A stretch of 64,000 nucleotides of DNA from Natrinema sp. SYSU A 869 (GTDB taxonomy: Archaea > Halobacteriota > Halobacteria > Halobacteriales > Natrialbaceae): assembly GCF_019879105.1 (NCBI RefSeq), contig NZ_CP082249.1, positions 3,658,001-3,722,000 on the forward strand. The letters run 5' to 3'. Position 1 is the stretch's first letter, and the number at the start of each line of letters is the position of its first letter. The notes beneath the pieces were generated by a model, which was given only the letters and a program-made list of their open reading frames with translations, did no database searches and was not told where the DNA came from. Both the position numbers and the translations under genes were made by a program. Shown in pieces: positions 1 through 9,375 of this stretch.

Positions 1-185
1 ATGAATTTCACCGGAAACACGGTGTGGGGCGGGTCCCAATACGTGTACTCCCTCGAGAAGGATGCCCGCGTCACCTCCACGGATCGGTTACCCGACGGTC
101 CACGAATTCGTCGCTCGGTATTCAAATCGAATACTGCGCAGTCGGCCAGTCCATCAACTGGCCGATCCGTCAGTCGCAGTCGGTT

Positions 186-362
186 TCAGTAATAGTAGAG
201 TTCGAGTTCGTGACCGCAGTTCCGGCACCGGGTTTCTTTCCCCAGTAGCGGATTCGAATCGCTCTCCGGGTGGATCCCCGGCCCCGGCGGGACGGTCGCG
301 TTGACCATCGTCTCGCATTCCGGGCAGCCGATATGCATATCTGCATGACCTGTACGGGACAT
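186..362 (-). CDS. small CPxC-type zinc-ribbon protein, 58 aa
   Basis: A 58-residue frame opens with ATG on the minus strand. It carries two cysteine pairs, CPEC at residues 13-16 and CRNC at 46-49, about 30 residues apart. That spacing fits a single zinc ribbon. The second knuckle continues CGHELELYYY, as in many haloarchaeal micro-proteins. Residue 9 is an alternative start Met. No operon partner is evident: the upstream 450 bases hold no clear gene. Small CPxCG-related proteins are abundant in haloarchaea and mostly uncharacterised, so I give no function. The cysteine pattern is what I see; zinc binding is inferred. Confidence 0.72.
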   Translation of the reverse strand: MSRTGHADMHIGCPECETMVNATVPPGPGIHPESDSNPLLGKETRCRNCGHELELYYY

Positions 363-812
363 CACTCGAGCGTAGTCGACGGCCCCAAATAGTTATCGGA
401 GTCGTACGGAACCGCTGTCGCTCCCATCTGATCGTTCGATCGCTATAGAGTCGGATTTACGCCGCGAAACGACCGAAACGGGTGCGGAATTCCGTCGGCC
501 GTTCGTCCGCCGATTCGACTCCGTTTGGATGTCGTTGGTAACCCGAAAGCCGTTGTTTCCGACCCGAGCTCGGTGACCGATCTCGGATGACTATCCCGAC
601 TCGCCGCAGACACGGTTCCAGCACCGGCATCTGCTCTCCCGGCAGTGGTCGACTGACTGACGGACCCATTGCCCGAGCGGTACCGTCAAAAGCACCGGTG
701 TGCACCATCGCAGGTGAAAGGCCGAACAGTCCGTAATCTCGAAGCGGAGAAGCGATACAGTAACTAGTGATTCGGACTGCACAGTGTCTCGACTGCACAG
801 CGCCTCCGACGA
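363..812. other. intergenic, no supported gene
   Basis: About 450 bases between the zinc-ribbon gene and the P19-like gene. Open frames here translate to Arg/Ser/Pro-rich peptides without the acidic bias of the real genes nearby, so I call none. I see no tRNA-like T-loop and no repeat. Confidence 0.5.
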
Positions 813-1961
813 CTAAACGGTGTACGTGATATCGTCGAACTCGAAAAACGCCGTCTCGTAGCCGTCGTGACGGGATACCTGTGTGGGCGAATTGACGGTA
901 ATCGTCACACGGTCGTCCGCTGCGAGATCGGCGATCTCGAGTCCGTAATGATGGCCGATCTCGCCGTCGAGCGTTTCTGCGAGTGCCCCCTCCTGGACGA
1001 TGTCACCGTCGCGTTCGACGGCGACGGACAGGGACATCAGCGGGAGGATAATGTCGTTGTACGGCGTTCTGGGACAGACTGCCAGGTACGACTCCCCACC
1101 GGTGAACCGGTCGGCGTCGATCACGAACGCGGTGATCGCCGCGTCGCCGCTGCGCTCAGTTCCGAGTGACTCACCCGGAATGTCTGCGATCGGCGGCCCC
1201 TGTCCTGTCGGCGGTGGCCCGAGTTCACCGCCGTGGTCGCCGCTACCCTCACTGTGATCACCGTCGTGGTTACCGCTGCCCTCGCCGTGGTCCATCACCG
1301 ATAAGGCGTCACGGTTCCCTCGCTTGCTCTCCTCGATCGTCTCGAAAGAGAGGTCGTTGACATCCGATCGGGCGTACTCGAAGTCGACCTCGAGCGAGGC
1401 CGCCGATTTAAACCGCCCCTCGAACGCGCCAGTTCGCTCGAGCGAAACAGGACCGGCCCGGATGCGGGCCGTGTACTCGCCTTCGCTGGGCAGCCGGACG
1501 TTGTCGCCGTAGTGAAATCCCATCCGCTGGGAGAGCATCGGCCACGGCGACGAGATGCCCGCATCGACCGGCGAGCCGTCCTGTAGGATCTCGACTTGCA
1601 TGTCCACCGGAAGGACGGTGTGGGTTTCCCGGTCCCAGAGGGTGACCATGAGGTGGTGGCTGTCATCGGTGTTGACATCGACGAGCTGTTTCCCGTCGCT
1701 GGTGGCCTCAACGGTCCAAAACCGATGCGGAAAGGTATAGGAAATTGCGACGGCGTAGTCGCCGTCGGCTGCCATCCCGTAAGTTCCCATCTCCTCGCGC
1801 GAGGACGGGAGGTAGACGGCGTCGGGGCGGTTCTCGACGAGCGGCGGATTCGCCCACGCGGACTCTTCTTCGAACCCGAGTCGCTCGAGACAGCCGGCGG
1901 TTCCGACGGTCCCGACGGCTCCGATCGTGGCTGTTCCGCGGAGGAAACCCCGGCGATTCAT
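813..1961 (-). CDS. Tat lipoprotein, P19-type iron/metal transport protein with His-rich linker
   Basis: 382 aa from the Met that starts MNRRGFLRG. An upstream ATG at 2033 would add 24 unlikely residues. The N-terminus has a twin-arginine motif and a lipobox ending at Cys24 (GTVGTAGC), so the protein is probably lipid-anchored outside the cell. Residues about 45-200 resemble the periplasmic P19/Tpd iron-transport fold (YTFPHRFWTVEAT, SHHLMVTLWD). Residues about 223-256 form a Gly/His/Asp-rich linker (DHGEGSGNHDGDHSEG) that could bind metal, followed by a second beta-rich domain. It is transcribed divergently from the SCO-TlpA-CcdA genes 130 bases away, which suggests a role in metal supply for redox proteins. 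Family assignment comes from motif memory; the metal specificity is unknown. Confidence 0.8.
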   Translation of the reverse strand: MNRRGFLRGTATIGAVGTVGTAGCLERLGFEEESAWANPPLVENRPDAVYLPSSREEMGTYGMAADGDYAVAISYTFPHRFWTVEATSDGKQLVDVNTDDSHHLMVTLWDRETHTVLPVDMQVEILQDGSPVDAGISSPWPMLSQRMGFHYGDNVRLPSEGEYTARIRAGPVSLERTGAFEGRFKSAASLEVDFEYARSDVNDLSFETIEESKRGNRDALSVMDHGEGSGNHDGDHSEGSGDHGGELGPPPTGQGPPIADIPGESLGTERSGDAAITAFVIDADRFTGGESYLAVCPRTPYNDIILPLMSLSVAVERDGDIVQEGALAETLDGEIGHHYGLEIADLAADDRVTITVNSPTQVSRHDGYETAFFEFDDITYTV

Positions 1962-2091
1962 TGGACAATCCTTGGGCACCGGCGACAAAACGCCTGTTGG
2001 TTCAGCAATCGAACGGGTAATCTGTGATCCCATTCAGATCTTCGGCAACCGAACCAACGAACCTTTGATCGGTCCATCCTACGGTTTACGT

Positions 2092-2799
2092 ATGGACCGG
2101 CGAACATACCTCGGCGCAGCCGGAATTGGGGGACTTACCAGCGTTGCCGGCTGTCTCGGCGAGGCACTCGGCGGTGACGAAAAGAACGCGGGCCATCCTG
2201 ACGCCGTTCTCGGCCCGCCAGAGACGGATCTCAGCGAGGCGACGCATCCGAGCTACGGCGACGAATACCCGGCGATCAGCGTGCCAGACCCCCTGTCGGG
2301 CGAGATGATCTCGACTGACCAGTTCGAGGGGGACCGCACCGTGTTGATGACCTTTCTCTATACGAGCTGTCCCGACGGGATGTGTCCCGCATTGACACTC
2401 CGGTTGCGACGTGCACAGGAGGCTGCCGCCGAGAACGGGTACGGTGACGAGGCCGCGTTCCTCGCGATGACGTTCGACCCCGAGCGGGATACCGAAGAGA
2501 AACTGCGTACCTTCGGCGAAGAACGAGGCGTCGATCTCGACGCCGGCAACTGGCACTTCCTGCGGCCCGAACGGTACGAGGACGCCCAATCGATTATTAG
2601 CGAGACGTACGGACTGCCAGAAGAGAGCCTCGAGAAACAGTACGAAAACGAGTACGAGAAACTCGAGTACACCTTCCCGCATCTCCCCTACATCTTCCTC
2701 GTAAACGACAAGGGGATCGTCGAACGTGTATACGCTAGGGGACACACAGTGGATATCCCACAGCTCGTCGACGACTTTGAAACGGTGGTGACAGGGTAG
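2092..2799 (+). CDS. SCO1/SenC-family lipoprotein
   Basis: 235 aa. The start MDRRTYLG gives a Tat-like signal with lipobox Cys21 (SVAGC). The thioredoxin-like core carries the metal-binding Cys pair in TSCPDGMCP (Cys93 and Cys98) and the conserved His197 in YTFPHLPYIFLVN. SCO proteins deliver copper to, or reduce thiols in, cytochrome oxidase CuA. The Cys spacing here is CX4C; the family norm is CX3C. The stop codon is followed directly by the ATG of the TlpA-like gene (TAGATG), so the two are probably co-transcribed. The long upstream extension of this frame to 1927 runs into the divergent gene and is not credible. Confidence 0.9.
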   Translation: MDRRTYLGAAGIGGLTSVAGCLGEALGGDEKNAGHPDAVLGPPETDLSEATHPSYGDEYPAISVPDPLSGEMISTDQFEGDRTVLMTFLYTSCPDGMCPALTLRLRRAQEAAAENGYGDEAAFLAMTFDPERDTEEKLRTFGEERGVDLDAGNWHFLRPERYEDAQSIISETYGLPEESLEKQYENEYEKLEYTFPHLPYIFLVNDKGIVERVYARGHTVDIPQLVDDFETVVTG

Positions 2800-3351
2800 A
2801 TGCGTCGGCGCGACGTCCTCGCTGGCGTCGGCAGCCTAGCCGTGATCGGGAGCGCAGGCGCAGTAGCGATACACGGGACGCCGTCGTTCGGCGGGGGACG
2901 CGACGGGAAACCGACCGCCGATCCTCACACGGTCGAGACGATCGCTGCTCAGGGCAGCGAGGCCGACGAGGTACGCGTCCCGGCGACCGATCGAGCGACG
3001 TTCGTCGATTTTTTCGGAACGTGGTGTACCCCCTGTTCCAAGCAGATGCCCGCCCTCGTCGAGGCCCACGAGCGTCTCGGCGACGACGTGTTGTTCATGT
3101 CGGTCACAAACGAGGATGTCGGGGGATCGGTGACGGAAGCCGAGGTCGTCGACTGGTGGGAAGATCACAACGGGAACTGGTCACTCGGAATCGATCCGAC
3201 AGCCGAACTGAGCGCTGAGTACTCTATCCGCGGGGTTCCCTACGCCGTTGCAATCGACACTAACGGACGCATCCAATGGTCGGAGGGCGGTCGAAAGTCC
3301 GCGGACGAACTGGTCGACGGCATCGAACGCGCCCTCGAGAACGGGGACTGA
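2800..3351 (+). CDS. TlpA-family extracytoplasmic thioredoxin
   Basis: 183 aa with an N-terminal signal/anchor (residues about 5-24, MRRRDVLAGVGSLAVIG) and a thioredoxin fold. The active site is WCTPC (Cys76/Cys79) and the cis-proline loop is IRGVPYAVAID. The length is typical of TlpA/ResA-type proteins, which keep thiols reduced for cytochrome c or oxidase assembly outside the membrane. It starts with no gap after the SCO gene and ends two bases before the CcdA start. CcdA would pass electrons across the membrane to this protein. Start choice is fixed by the adjacent stop and the signal sequence. Confidence 0.92.
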   Translation: MRRRDVLAGVGSLAVIGSAGAVAIHGTPSFGGGRDGKPTADPHTVETIAAQGSEADEVRVPATDRATFVDFFGTWCTPCSKQMPALVEAHERLGDDVLFMSVTNEDVGGSVTEAEVVDWWEDHNGNWSLGIDPTAELSAEYSIRGVPYAVAIDTNGRIQWSEGGRKSADELVDGIERALENGD

Positions 3352-3352
3352 C

Positions 3353-4036
3353 ATGGTCGACACGACGCTCGCCACCTCGATCGCGTTTGGGCTTACCTCG
3401 GGAATCGCGACCTTCTTTTCGCCGTGTTCCTATCCGCTCCTTCCAGGATACGTTGGCTTTTACGCCAGTCAGACCGACGGCGATCGCGCGTCGCTCGGCG
3501 GCGCGCTGAGCCGGGGGCTGGTCGCCGGTCTCGGCGTGTTGGTCACCTTCGGTGCATTACTCGGCGCGACGTTCTGGGTCGGCTACTCGACCCTGTCGAA
3601 GATCACGTGGTTCGAAGTCGTCGTCGGGCTCGTCCTGATCGCGTTCGGGTTCTTGATCGTCTTCGACCGCGCCCCGTCGGCGTCGATCGCACTCCCCAAA
3701 CGCCGCTCGAGCGTCGTCGGGTTCGCGATCTTCGGCGTGGGCTACGCCCTGGCGGCGGCCGGCTGCGTCGCGCCGGTGTTTTTCGGCGTCGTCGGCCGTG
3801 CGCTCTCGGTACCCGCGACCTCGGCGGCGGTCCTCCTCGGGACGTACGTCGGGAGTTTCGTCGTCCTCATGGTCTCGCTGACCGTTGCGACGGGGATGGG
3901 GCTGGTCGCAAGCGCCGGTCAACTCGCGGCCTACACTGGCGTCCTGAAACGCGTTGCGGGTGCCGTCATGATCATTGCCGGGATCGGACAGCTCTATCTC
4001 GCGGTCGTTGTCCTCGATATCTTCGGTCTGTTCTGA
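3353..4036 (+). CDS. CcdA-type thiol-disulfide transporter membrane protein
   Basis: 227 aa, nearly all hydrophobic, with about six membrane helices. The two conserved cysteines lie in FFSPCSYPLLPGY (Cys25) and AAAGCVAPVFFG (Cys138), the hallmark of CcdA/DsbD-beta proteins that move reducing equivalents from cytoplasmic thioredoxin to exported thioredoxin-like partners. Its natural partner is the TlpA protein encoded just upstream. I start at the Met beginning MVDTTLATS; the frame upstream of it is a shadow of the preceding gene. It closes the SCO-TlpA-CcdA unit. Confidence 0.93.
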   Translation: MVDTTLATSIAFGLTSGIATFFSPCSYPLLPGYVGFYASQTDGDRASLGGALSRGLVAGLGVLVTFGALLGATFWVGYSTLSKITWFEVVVGLVLIAFGFLIVFDRAPSASIALPKRRSSVVGFAIFGVGYALAAAGCVAPVFFGVVGRALSVPATSAAVLLGTYVGSFVVLMVSLTVATGMGLVASAGQLAAYTGVLKRVAGAVMIIAGIGQLYLAVVVLDIFGLF

Positions 4037-4198
4037 ATCGGGTCGCCCTTCCATCGACGACCGCAGCTCGAAACGGGCGTCGCGTAACAACACAGCGCGT
4101 CCGGACAGTCGTCACTCGAGCGGACGCCGAACCGGTATCCGGCAAGCAACGGCAGGTCCGGAACCTATCCCGCTGTCTCCCAAAGGTAGATGCAAGCG

Positions 4199-4621
4199 AT
4201 GTACCAGGATTTGCTGCTCGCGACGGACGGGAGCGACGCCGCCCGTCGAGCGACCGATCACGGAGTCGAACTCGCGAGGGAACTCGATGCGACACTACAC
4301 GTCCTGTCGGTCTCCGAAGACGGCCCGCAGGCCACGGAAAAACAGGACCGGTTACGGTCCGATCGGGAAGAAGAGGCCGCTTCGGCCGCCGAACACGCCA
4401 AAGAGGCAGCGGAGCGCGAGGGCGTCGACGTCACGACCGACATCCGTCACGGTGTCCCCCAGGAACAGATCGTCGACTTCGCAGAGACGAACCCGGTCGA
4501 TATGATCATCGTCGGGACGGCCGGCCGGTCTGGGCTCGACCACCTGATCTCGGGCAGTGTCGCCGAGGAAATCGTTCGAAACGCACCGATTCCGGTTCTC
4601 ACTGTTCGCGAACAGCCGTAA
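4199..4621 (+). CDS. universal stress protein, UspA family
   Basis: 140 aa from MYQDLLLATDGSD, the usual UspA N-terminus. An ATG three codons upstream (4190) is possible, but it directly abuts the AAGGTAG Shine-Dalgarno-like run, which is better spaced for 4199. The C-terminus carries the ATP-binding signature GTAGRSGLDHLISGS followed by VAEEIVRNAPIPVLTVR. It is probably a cytoplasmic nucleotide-binding stress protein. It stands alone between the redox module and a large regulator, with about 160 bases upstream and 205 downstream. Confidence 0.93.
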   Translation: MYQDLLLATDGSDAARRATDHGVELARELDATLHVLSVSEDGPQATEKQDRLRSDREEEAASAAEHAKEAAEREGVDVTTDIRHGVPQEQIVDFAETNPVDMIIVGTAGRSGLDHLISGSVAEEIVRNAPIPVLTVREQP

Positions 4622-4826
4622 TTGCGGTTCCGGTCGCTTCGACTCCTAGTCCTGTGCTACGCGTCGATACGAACCCGATACTTACCACGCGAGGGAGTGA
4701 CTCGAGCCCTATCGTGGCCGCTCATCCCGCTCGTCCCCTCATCGATCTAGTGGCCAGTCGGCTGAACCGATATCTGGAGCGGGCAACACTAGCCTGGTCC
4801 ACACTCCTCCCCGAAGGTGTCCTCGG

Positions 4827-7800
4827 ATGAGTGACGGCACCACGACCGTCGTCAGCGACGCTCCGTGTGTCCTGGTCGTCGGTGACTCCGACCCCGCCGA
4901 TGACGCGATGGACGCACTCGCTCCAGCGTTTGACGGCGGGTCGCTGCTCAGAGAACGAACGCTCGAGGGGGCGCTCGACCGACTCGCTACTCGAGAGATC
5001 CACTGTCTCGTCTGCCCGTTCGCGAGCGCAGACGACGGGTCATCGTCCGACTCGCCGCTCGAGGAGTTGGCGGCCCGAACCGGCGAACGACCGATCGTGG
5101 CTGTCGTCGACGATGAGGACGCTTCCCGAGCCCTCGAGGCCGGCGCGAGCGACGTCGTCGGCCGGAATGCGTCCGAAGCGGTGCTGACCGCTCGCGTCAG
5201 GAACGCCGCCGAGCGAGAGCGGTACCGGCTGGCGGCGGCGAACGCGGATCCGCGCCACCGGTCGATCCTCGAGCACGCCGCGGCGGTCGTCTGGGTGCTC
5301 GACGCTGACGGCGATATCGAGTACGCGAGCCCGGCCGTCGAGTCCAGACTGGGGTACACGCCGACGGAACTCGAGCGGACGACGATCACGCGACTCGTCC
5401 ATCCGGACGATCGCGAGACGGTTCGCGAGACGATCGCCGCCGTCGCCGCTGCCCCGATCGGGACGACCGAACGGGTCACCGGTCGGCTGGGTCACGCCGA
5501 CGGCACCTGGCAGGTCGCGGCACTGACTTGCACCAACCGATTCGAGGATCCGGCCGTCGAGGGGATCGTCGTCACGCGGACGAGTTCGCCCGTGACCGAG
5601 TCGGCTACCGATGACGGGGCTCGAGCGGGGGTCGACCGGCTCTCGGATGCGTTTTTCACGCTCGGTCCGCGGAGCGAGATCCGGTACGCGAATCCAGCGG
5701 CGATCCGGCTCGTTACCGACATCGCCGATCAGCCGATCGATGACGATGTCCCGACGGGGACGGTCGTCTGGGACCTGCTTCCCGACCGACTTGGCGAAGC
5801 GCTCGCCGACCGGATCCGCGAGGCAGAAACGACGGGATCGATCGTCGAGTTCGAGACGCCACTGCCCGATCGCGAGAGCCGACTATCCGTCTCCGTCCAT
5901 CCCGGCGATGAGGGCGTCTCCGTGTATACGAGGGAGCGATCCCCCGATATCGAGGCTCCTGTGGCGTCGACGGATCGGGATCGCCTCGAACTCCTCGAGG
6001 CTGTCGTCGATACACTGGACGACGGCATCGTCGTCCTCGAGGGGTCGACGGTTCGGCTGGCGAACACGGCCCTGCTGGCGCTTTCGGAGGCGGACGCGCT
6101 CGTCGGTCGTGACCTCGCGGACTTGTTCGAGGATGACCTCGCCGCGACGATTCGAGAGCGAGCCCGATCGCCCGTCGTCAGGTGGATGGAGCCCGCGATG
6201 GGCGAGCTCGCGACTGACGCGGGCCGTCCCCGACCGGTCGACGTCTCCGTCGCACCGTTGCCCGATCCTGATCGAACGCTCTGTGTGGTCCGCGACAGGC
6301 GCGGCTCTCGGGCTGCCGCGTTGTCGACGATCCGGGAAACCGTCGCGGCCCTCCGCCGTGCCGAGACACCGGCTCCTGTTCGAGCGGCCGTCACCGGTGC
6401 CGTTCGCGAGTGTGCCGACGCCGACGTCGCCATTTGGTATCTCGTCGACGATGACCGCCTTCGTCCGGCGGCAGTAACGGCGGCAACGGGACGAGCACCC
6501 GAAAACGAGCAGGAAACGATCGAGCCGCCGGCGATCGACCTCGGCGACACCCCGCTGGCCGACGGCCTCGAGAGCGGCGAGCCGACCGTCTACGAGCGTG
6601 CGGCTCTCGACGATGGACTGGCCCGTCTCGGACTCCGGGCCGAACAGGCCCTGGCCGTCCCAATCGGGGATCACGGTCTCGTTCTCGCGACCAGTACGGA
6701 GCCGATGGCGTTCGACGGGCTGGACACGGACCCGATCGAAACCCTGTCGGACGCGGCCGTACTGACGCTCGAGGGGCTCGAGCGCGCCGATACCCTCCAC
6801 ACGAGTCAGCACGACCGGGAACGACTGCAAACCCGCGTGGAGCGAACGGAGCGGGTCTGTGACGCGGCACGGTCGCTACTGGACGCTTCGACGCGCGAAA
6901 CGGTCGAACGACGGCTCTGTGAGGCGCTCGTCTCGTTGACTCCCCTCGAGTCGGCCAGCGGGCTCGAACTCGCCTGGGTTGGCCGCACGGACGACAGCGG
7001 TCAGCGGATCGTCCCCGAGGCGTGGGCCGGTCGCGACGGCGAGTTCCTCGAGTCGACTCAAGTCTCGCTCGACCGACACACCGAGTCGCCGACGGCGAAC
7101 GCGGCGGCGACCCGCGAACCGGTCGTTCTCGAGGCTCTCGACACCACCGAAGCCGGTCGGACGGACGGTAGCGACGCGGAGCGAGCGTGGCGGCAGCACC
7201 TCCTCGAGCGGGGGTTTCAGTCCGCGCTGAGTCTCCCGCTCGAATCGGGCGCGCTTCGGTACGGAACGCTGACCGCGTACGCGGCACGGCCGTCGGCGTT
7301 CGACGATGCCACCCGCCGGGCTTGCGAACATCTCGCGACAGTCGCCAGCGAGGCGATCGGTGCGATCGAGACGAAACGCGCTCTCCTCGCCGATCGCGTC
7401 ACCGAACTCGAGGTCGTCCTCCGAGACGAGTCGGAGCCACTCTCGTCGATCGCAGGGCAGCTGGACTGCCGAATCGACGTTCGGGCCGTGATCCCCCGAT
7501 CGTCGGGCGGGTCGACGATGTTCTGTTCGGTCCCCAAGTCCGACGCGGACGCGATCCACGATAGCGTCGGGTCGCTTCCGGCGGTCGACTCGGTCTCGAT
7601 CGTCGGCCGCGGGACCGACGAAACTGTCCTCGAGATCGGACTGGTTGACGCTACTGAGCCATCTATCGCGCGGACGATCGCGGACCACGGCGGCGTCCTC
7701 CGGTCGGTCACGCCGGTCGATGATCGGACCAGACTCGTGATCGACCTCGGGGAACCGGTCAGCGTCCGCTCGTTCCTCCACGCTCTCGAGGCGATTCACT

Positions 7801-8066
7801 CGGGAACGGAACTGGTCGCTCGCCGGGAGCGGGATCGACCGCCGCGTTCGACCCAGCCGTTCGATACCCTGGCCGAGACCGTATCGGAACGGCAGCGCCG
7901 GACGCTGGAGGCGGCCTACCACAGTGGTTTCTTCGAGTGGCCTCGCACGCACACCGGCGAGGAGGTCGCTGAGTCACTTGGCGTCTCGCAGCCGACGTTC
8001 AGCCGACATCTCCGGATTGCACAGCGCAAACTGTTCGCGTCGCTGTTCGACGAAGCCGAAGACTGA
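4827..8066 (+). CDS. multidomain PAS-GAF sensor/transcription regulator with HTH_10 domain
   Basis: 1079 aa. In order: a receiver-like domain (about 12-125), PAS domains (about 142-260, 275-370 and 383-485; the first has the typical LGYTPTEL...VHPDDRETV), two GAF-like domains (about 500-650 and 680-855), a bacterio-opsin-activator-type domain (about 860-1010) and a C-terminal HTH_10 (about 1015-1066, GEEVAESLGVSQPTFSRHL). The receiver-like part reads IHCLVCPFAS where a phospho-accepting Asp is expected, so it is probably a pseudo-receiver. No kinase domain or membrane segment is present. The family is a haloarchaeal one-component regulator; ligand and targets are unknown. The next gene has the same type of HTH. 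Confidence 0.9.
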   Translation: MSDGTTTVVSDAPCVLVVGDSDPADDAMDALAPAFDGGSLLRERTLEGALDRLATREIHCLVCPFASADDGSSSDSPLEELAARTGERPIVAVVDDEDASRALEAGASDVVGRNASEAVLTARVRNAAERERYRLAAANADPRHRSILEHAAAVVWVLDADGDIEYASPAVESRLGYTPTELERTTITRLVHPDDRETVRETIAAVAAAPIGTTERVTGRLGHADGTWQVAALTCTNRFEDPAVEGIVVTRTSSPVTESATDDGARAGVDRLSDAFFTLGPRSEIRYANPAAIRLVTDIADQPIDDDVPTGTVVWDLLPDRLGEALADRIREAETTGSIVEFETPLPDRESRLSVSVHPGDEGVSVYTRERSPDIEAPVASTDRDRLELLEAVVDTLDDGIVVLEGSTVRLANTALLALSEADALVGRDLADLFEDDLAATIRERARSPVVRWMEPAMGELATDAGRPRPVDVSVAPLPDPDRTLCVVRDRRGSRAAALSTIRETVAALRRAETPAPVRAAVTGAVRECADADVAIWYLVDDDRLRPAAVTAATGRAPENEQETIEPPAIDLGDTPLADGLESGEPTVYERAALDDGLARLGLRAEQALAVPIGDHGLVLATSTEPMAFDGLDTDPIETLSDAAVLTLEGLERADTLHTSQHDRERLQTRVERTERVCDAARSLLDASTRETVERRLCEALVSLTPLESASGLELAWVGRTDDSGQRIVPEAWAGRDGEFLESTQVSLDRHTESPTANAAATREPVVLEALDTTEAGRTDGSDAERAWRQHLLERGFQSALSLPLESGALRYGTLTAYAARPSAFDDATRRACEHLATVASEAIGAIETKRALLADRVTELEVVLRDESEPLSSIAGQLDCRIDVRAVIPRSSGGSTMFCSVPKSDADAIHDSVGSLPAVDSVSIVGRGTDETVLEIGLVDATEPSIARTIADHGGVLRSVTPVDDRTRLVIDLGEPVSVRSFLHALEAIHSGTELVARRERDRPPRSTQPFDTLAETVSERQRRTLEAAYHSGFFEWPRTHTGEEVAESLGVSQPTFSRHLRIAQRKLFASLFDEAED

Positions 8067-8306
8067 GACAGTAGTGTCTTCCGGACGGTTTCGATCAGTA
8101 TAATGCTCTTACCAGGCCGTTTTGGGCCGGTAATTCGATCTTTCCATGCTGGCAGAAGACCCCAATAGGCTGATGGATGAATCAATATTGAGACCGAGAC
8201 CGGCCGGGTTCCGTGTATAGCGTCCACGATCATGTACTCGGCTCCTAATGGGCTATTCAATGAGTGCGTTCGAGGTAAGTAGTAATTACGATGGTCGTCT
8301 CTCCGG

Positions 8307-9077
8307 ATGGCGGATGGCCCTGTGAGCACCGATGCCGAGGATGCGGCCGATACTGAGGGCGCAACTACCGCCGACACCGGGCGTGTTTCCAGCGCCGATA
8401 CTGATGACAACCAGCAAGGAATCCGATCCCAGGCCGAGGGCGGAATCATTGCCCAGCTCCGACTCGATCACTCGGCCCTGTTCCTGCGCCCGACCCTCCA
8501 GCACGCGCCGGATGTCACCGTCGAACCGGAGTACTGGACCACCGTCGAACCGGAACGGCCGTTCGTGTTCGTCACCGTCTACGGAAGCGAGTTCGAGACC
8601 TTCGACACCGCCCTCGAGGCCGATCCGACCGTCACCGATCCGGTGCTCGTCGATCGCTACCCCGATAGACGGGTCTACCGCGTGACGCTCACTGACCGTG
8701 CGGTTACGTTCACCGCCGAGACCGCCGCCGTCGGCGGTCGTCTGCTCGACCTCTCGAGTTCCCGTGATGGCTGGCTCGTCCAGCTTCGATTCCCCGACCG
8801 CGAGCGGCTCGTCGCGTTCAACGACTACTGTCGCGAGCGAGATATCTCGGTCACGGTCGATCACCTTCGGGTCTCCGACGACGAGGGAGACGGCGTCGTC
8901 GCCCTGACCGACAAACAACAGGAACTCCTCGCCGTCGCCTACGAGGAGGGCTACTTCGATGTGCCACGGGGCATCTCGCAGGACGAACTCGCGGATCGGC
9001 TCGACGTCTCGAAATCGGCGGTCTCCCAGCGACTGCGACGGGCGATCGGCGAACTCTGTGCCGCGACGCTCTCCTGA
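8307..9077 (+). CDS. HTH_10 (Bat-like) transcriptional regulator
   Basis: 256 aa. A disordered acidic N-terminus (about 1-45, rich in Asp/Thr/Ala) leads into a domain of about 150 residues (IIAQLRLDHSALFLRPTL...) seen in haloarchaeal bacterio-opsin-activator-like proteins. The C-terminal HTH_10 (about 200-252) reads LTDKQQELLAVAYEEGYFDVP and ISQDELADRLDVSKSAVSQRL. It lies 240 bases downstream of the large PAS-GAF regulator with the same HTH type, so the pair may act on related promoters. There is no sensor domain I can name. Confidence 0.88.
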   Translation: MADGPVSTDAEDAADTEGATTADTGRVSSADTDDNQQGIRSQAEGGIIAQLRLDHSALFLRPTLQHAPDVTVEPEYWTTVEPERPFVFVTVYGSEFETFDTALEADPTVTDPVLVDRYPDRRVYRVTLTDRAVTFTAETAAVGGRLLDLSSSRDGWLVQLRFPDRERLVAFNDYCRERDISVTVDHLRVSDDEGDGVVALTDKQQELLAVAYEEGYFDVPRGISQDELADRLDVSKSAVSQRLRRAIGELCAATLS

Positions 9078-9375
9078 CCGTGCGACCCTGCTCGTCTATC
9101 GATCACTCGCCGAGTAGCGACGACTACGCACCGGGTTCCGGCTGCCGGACGTGAGTCCCAGTCACTGAACGCCGAGTATCAGTCGCCGAACACCGAGGAG
9201 TGCGTTCTGATCGTGACTACTCCGTCGTGATTCGTCGTAGCTACCTAAACTTCAAGCGCGCGCGAAAAAGCAAATCTCCGACCGAGTCGAACCGCTTCGG
9301 GACGGGGCCGCCTCGAGATGTGTCGATCGAAGGTGGCCTCTCCGATCGACTTCGACCCCGAACTCGCGGGGTACC

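Noticed and set aside
240-262. GATTCGAATCGC resembling a tRNA T-loop
   Set aside because: No acceptor stem or anticodon arm can be formed around it, and it lies inside the zinc-ribbon coding frame.
457-798. 113-aa frame on the minus strand
   Set aside because: Composition (Arg, Ser, Cys, Pro) is not that of a haloarchaeal protein and no motif is present.
3424-4830. 468-aa Arg-rich frame over ccdA and uspA
   Set aside because: A shadow of the real genes in another frame; extreme Arg content.
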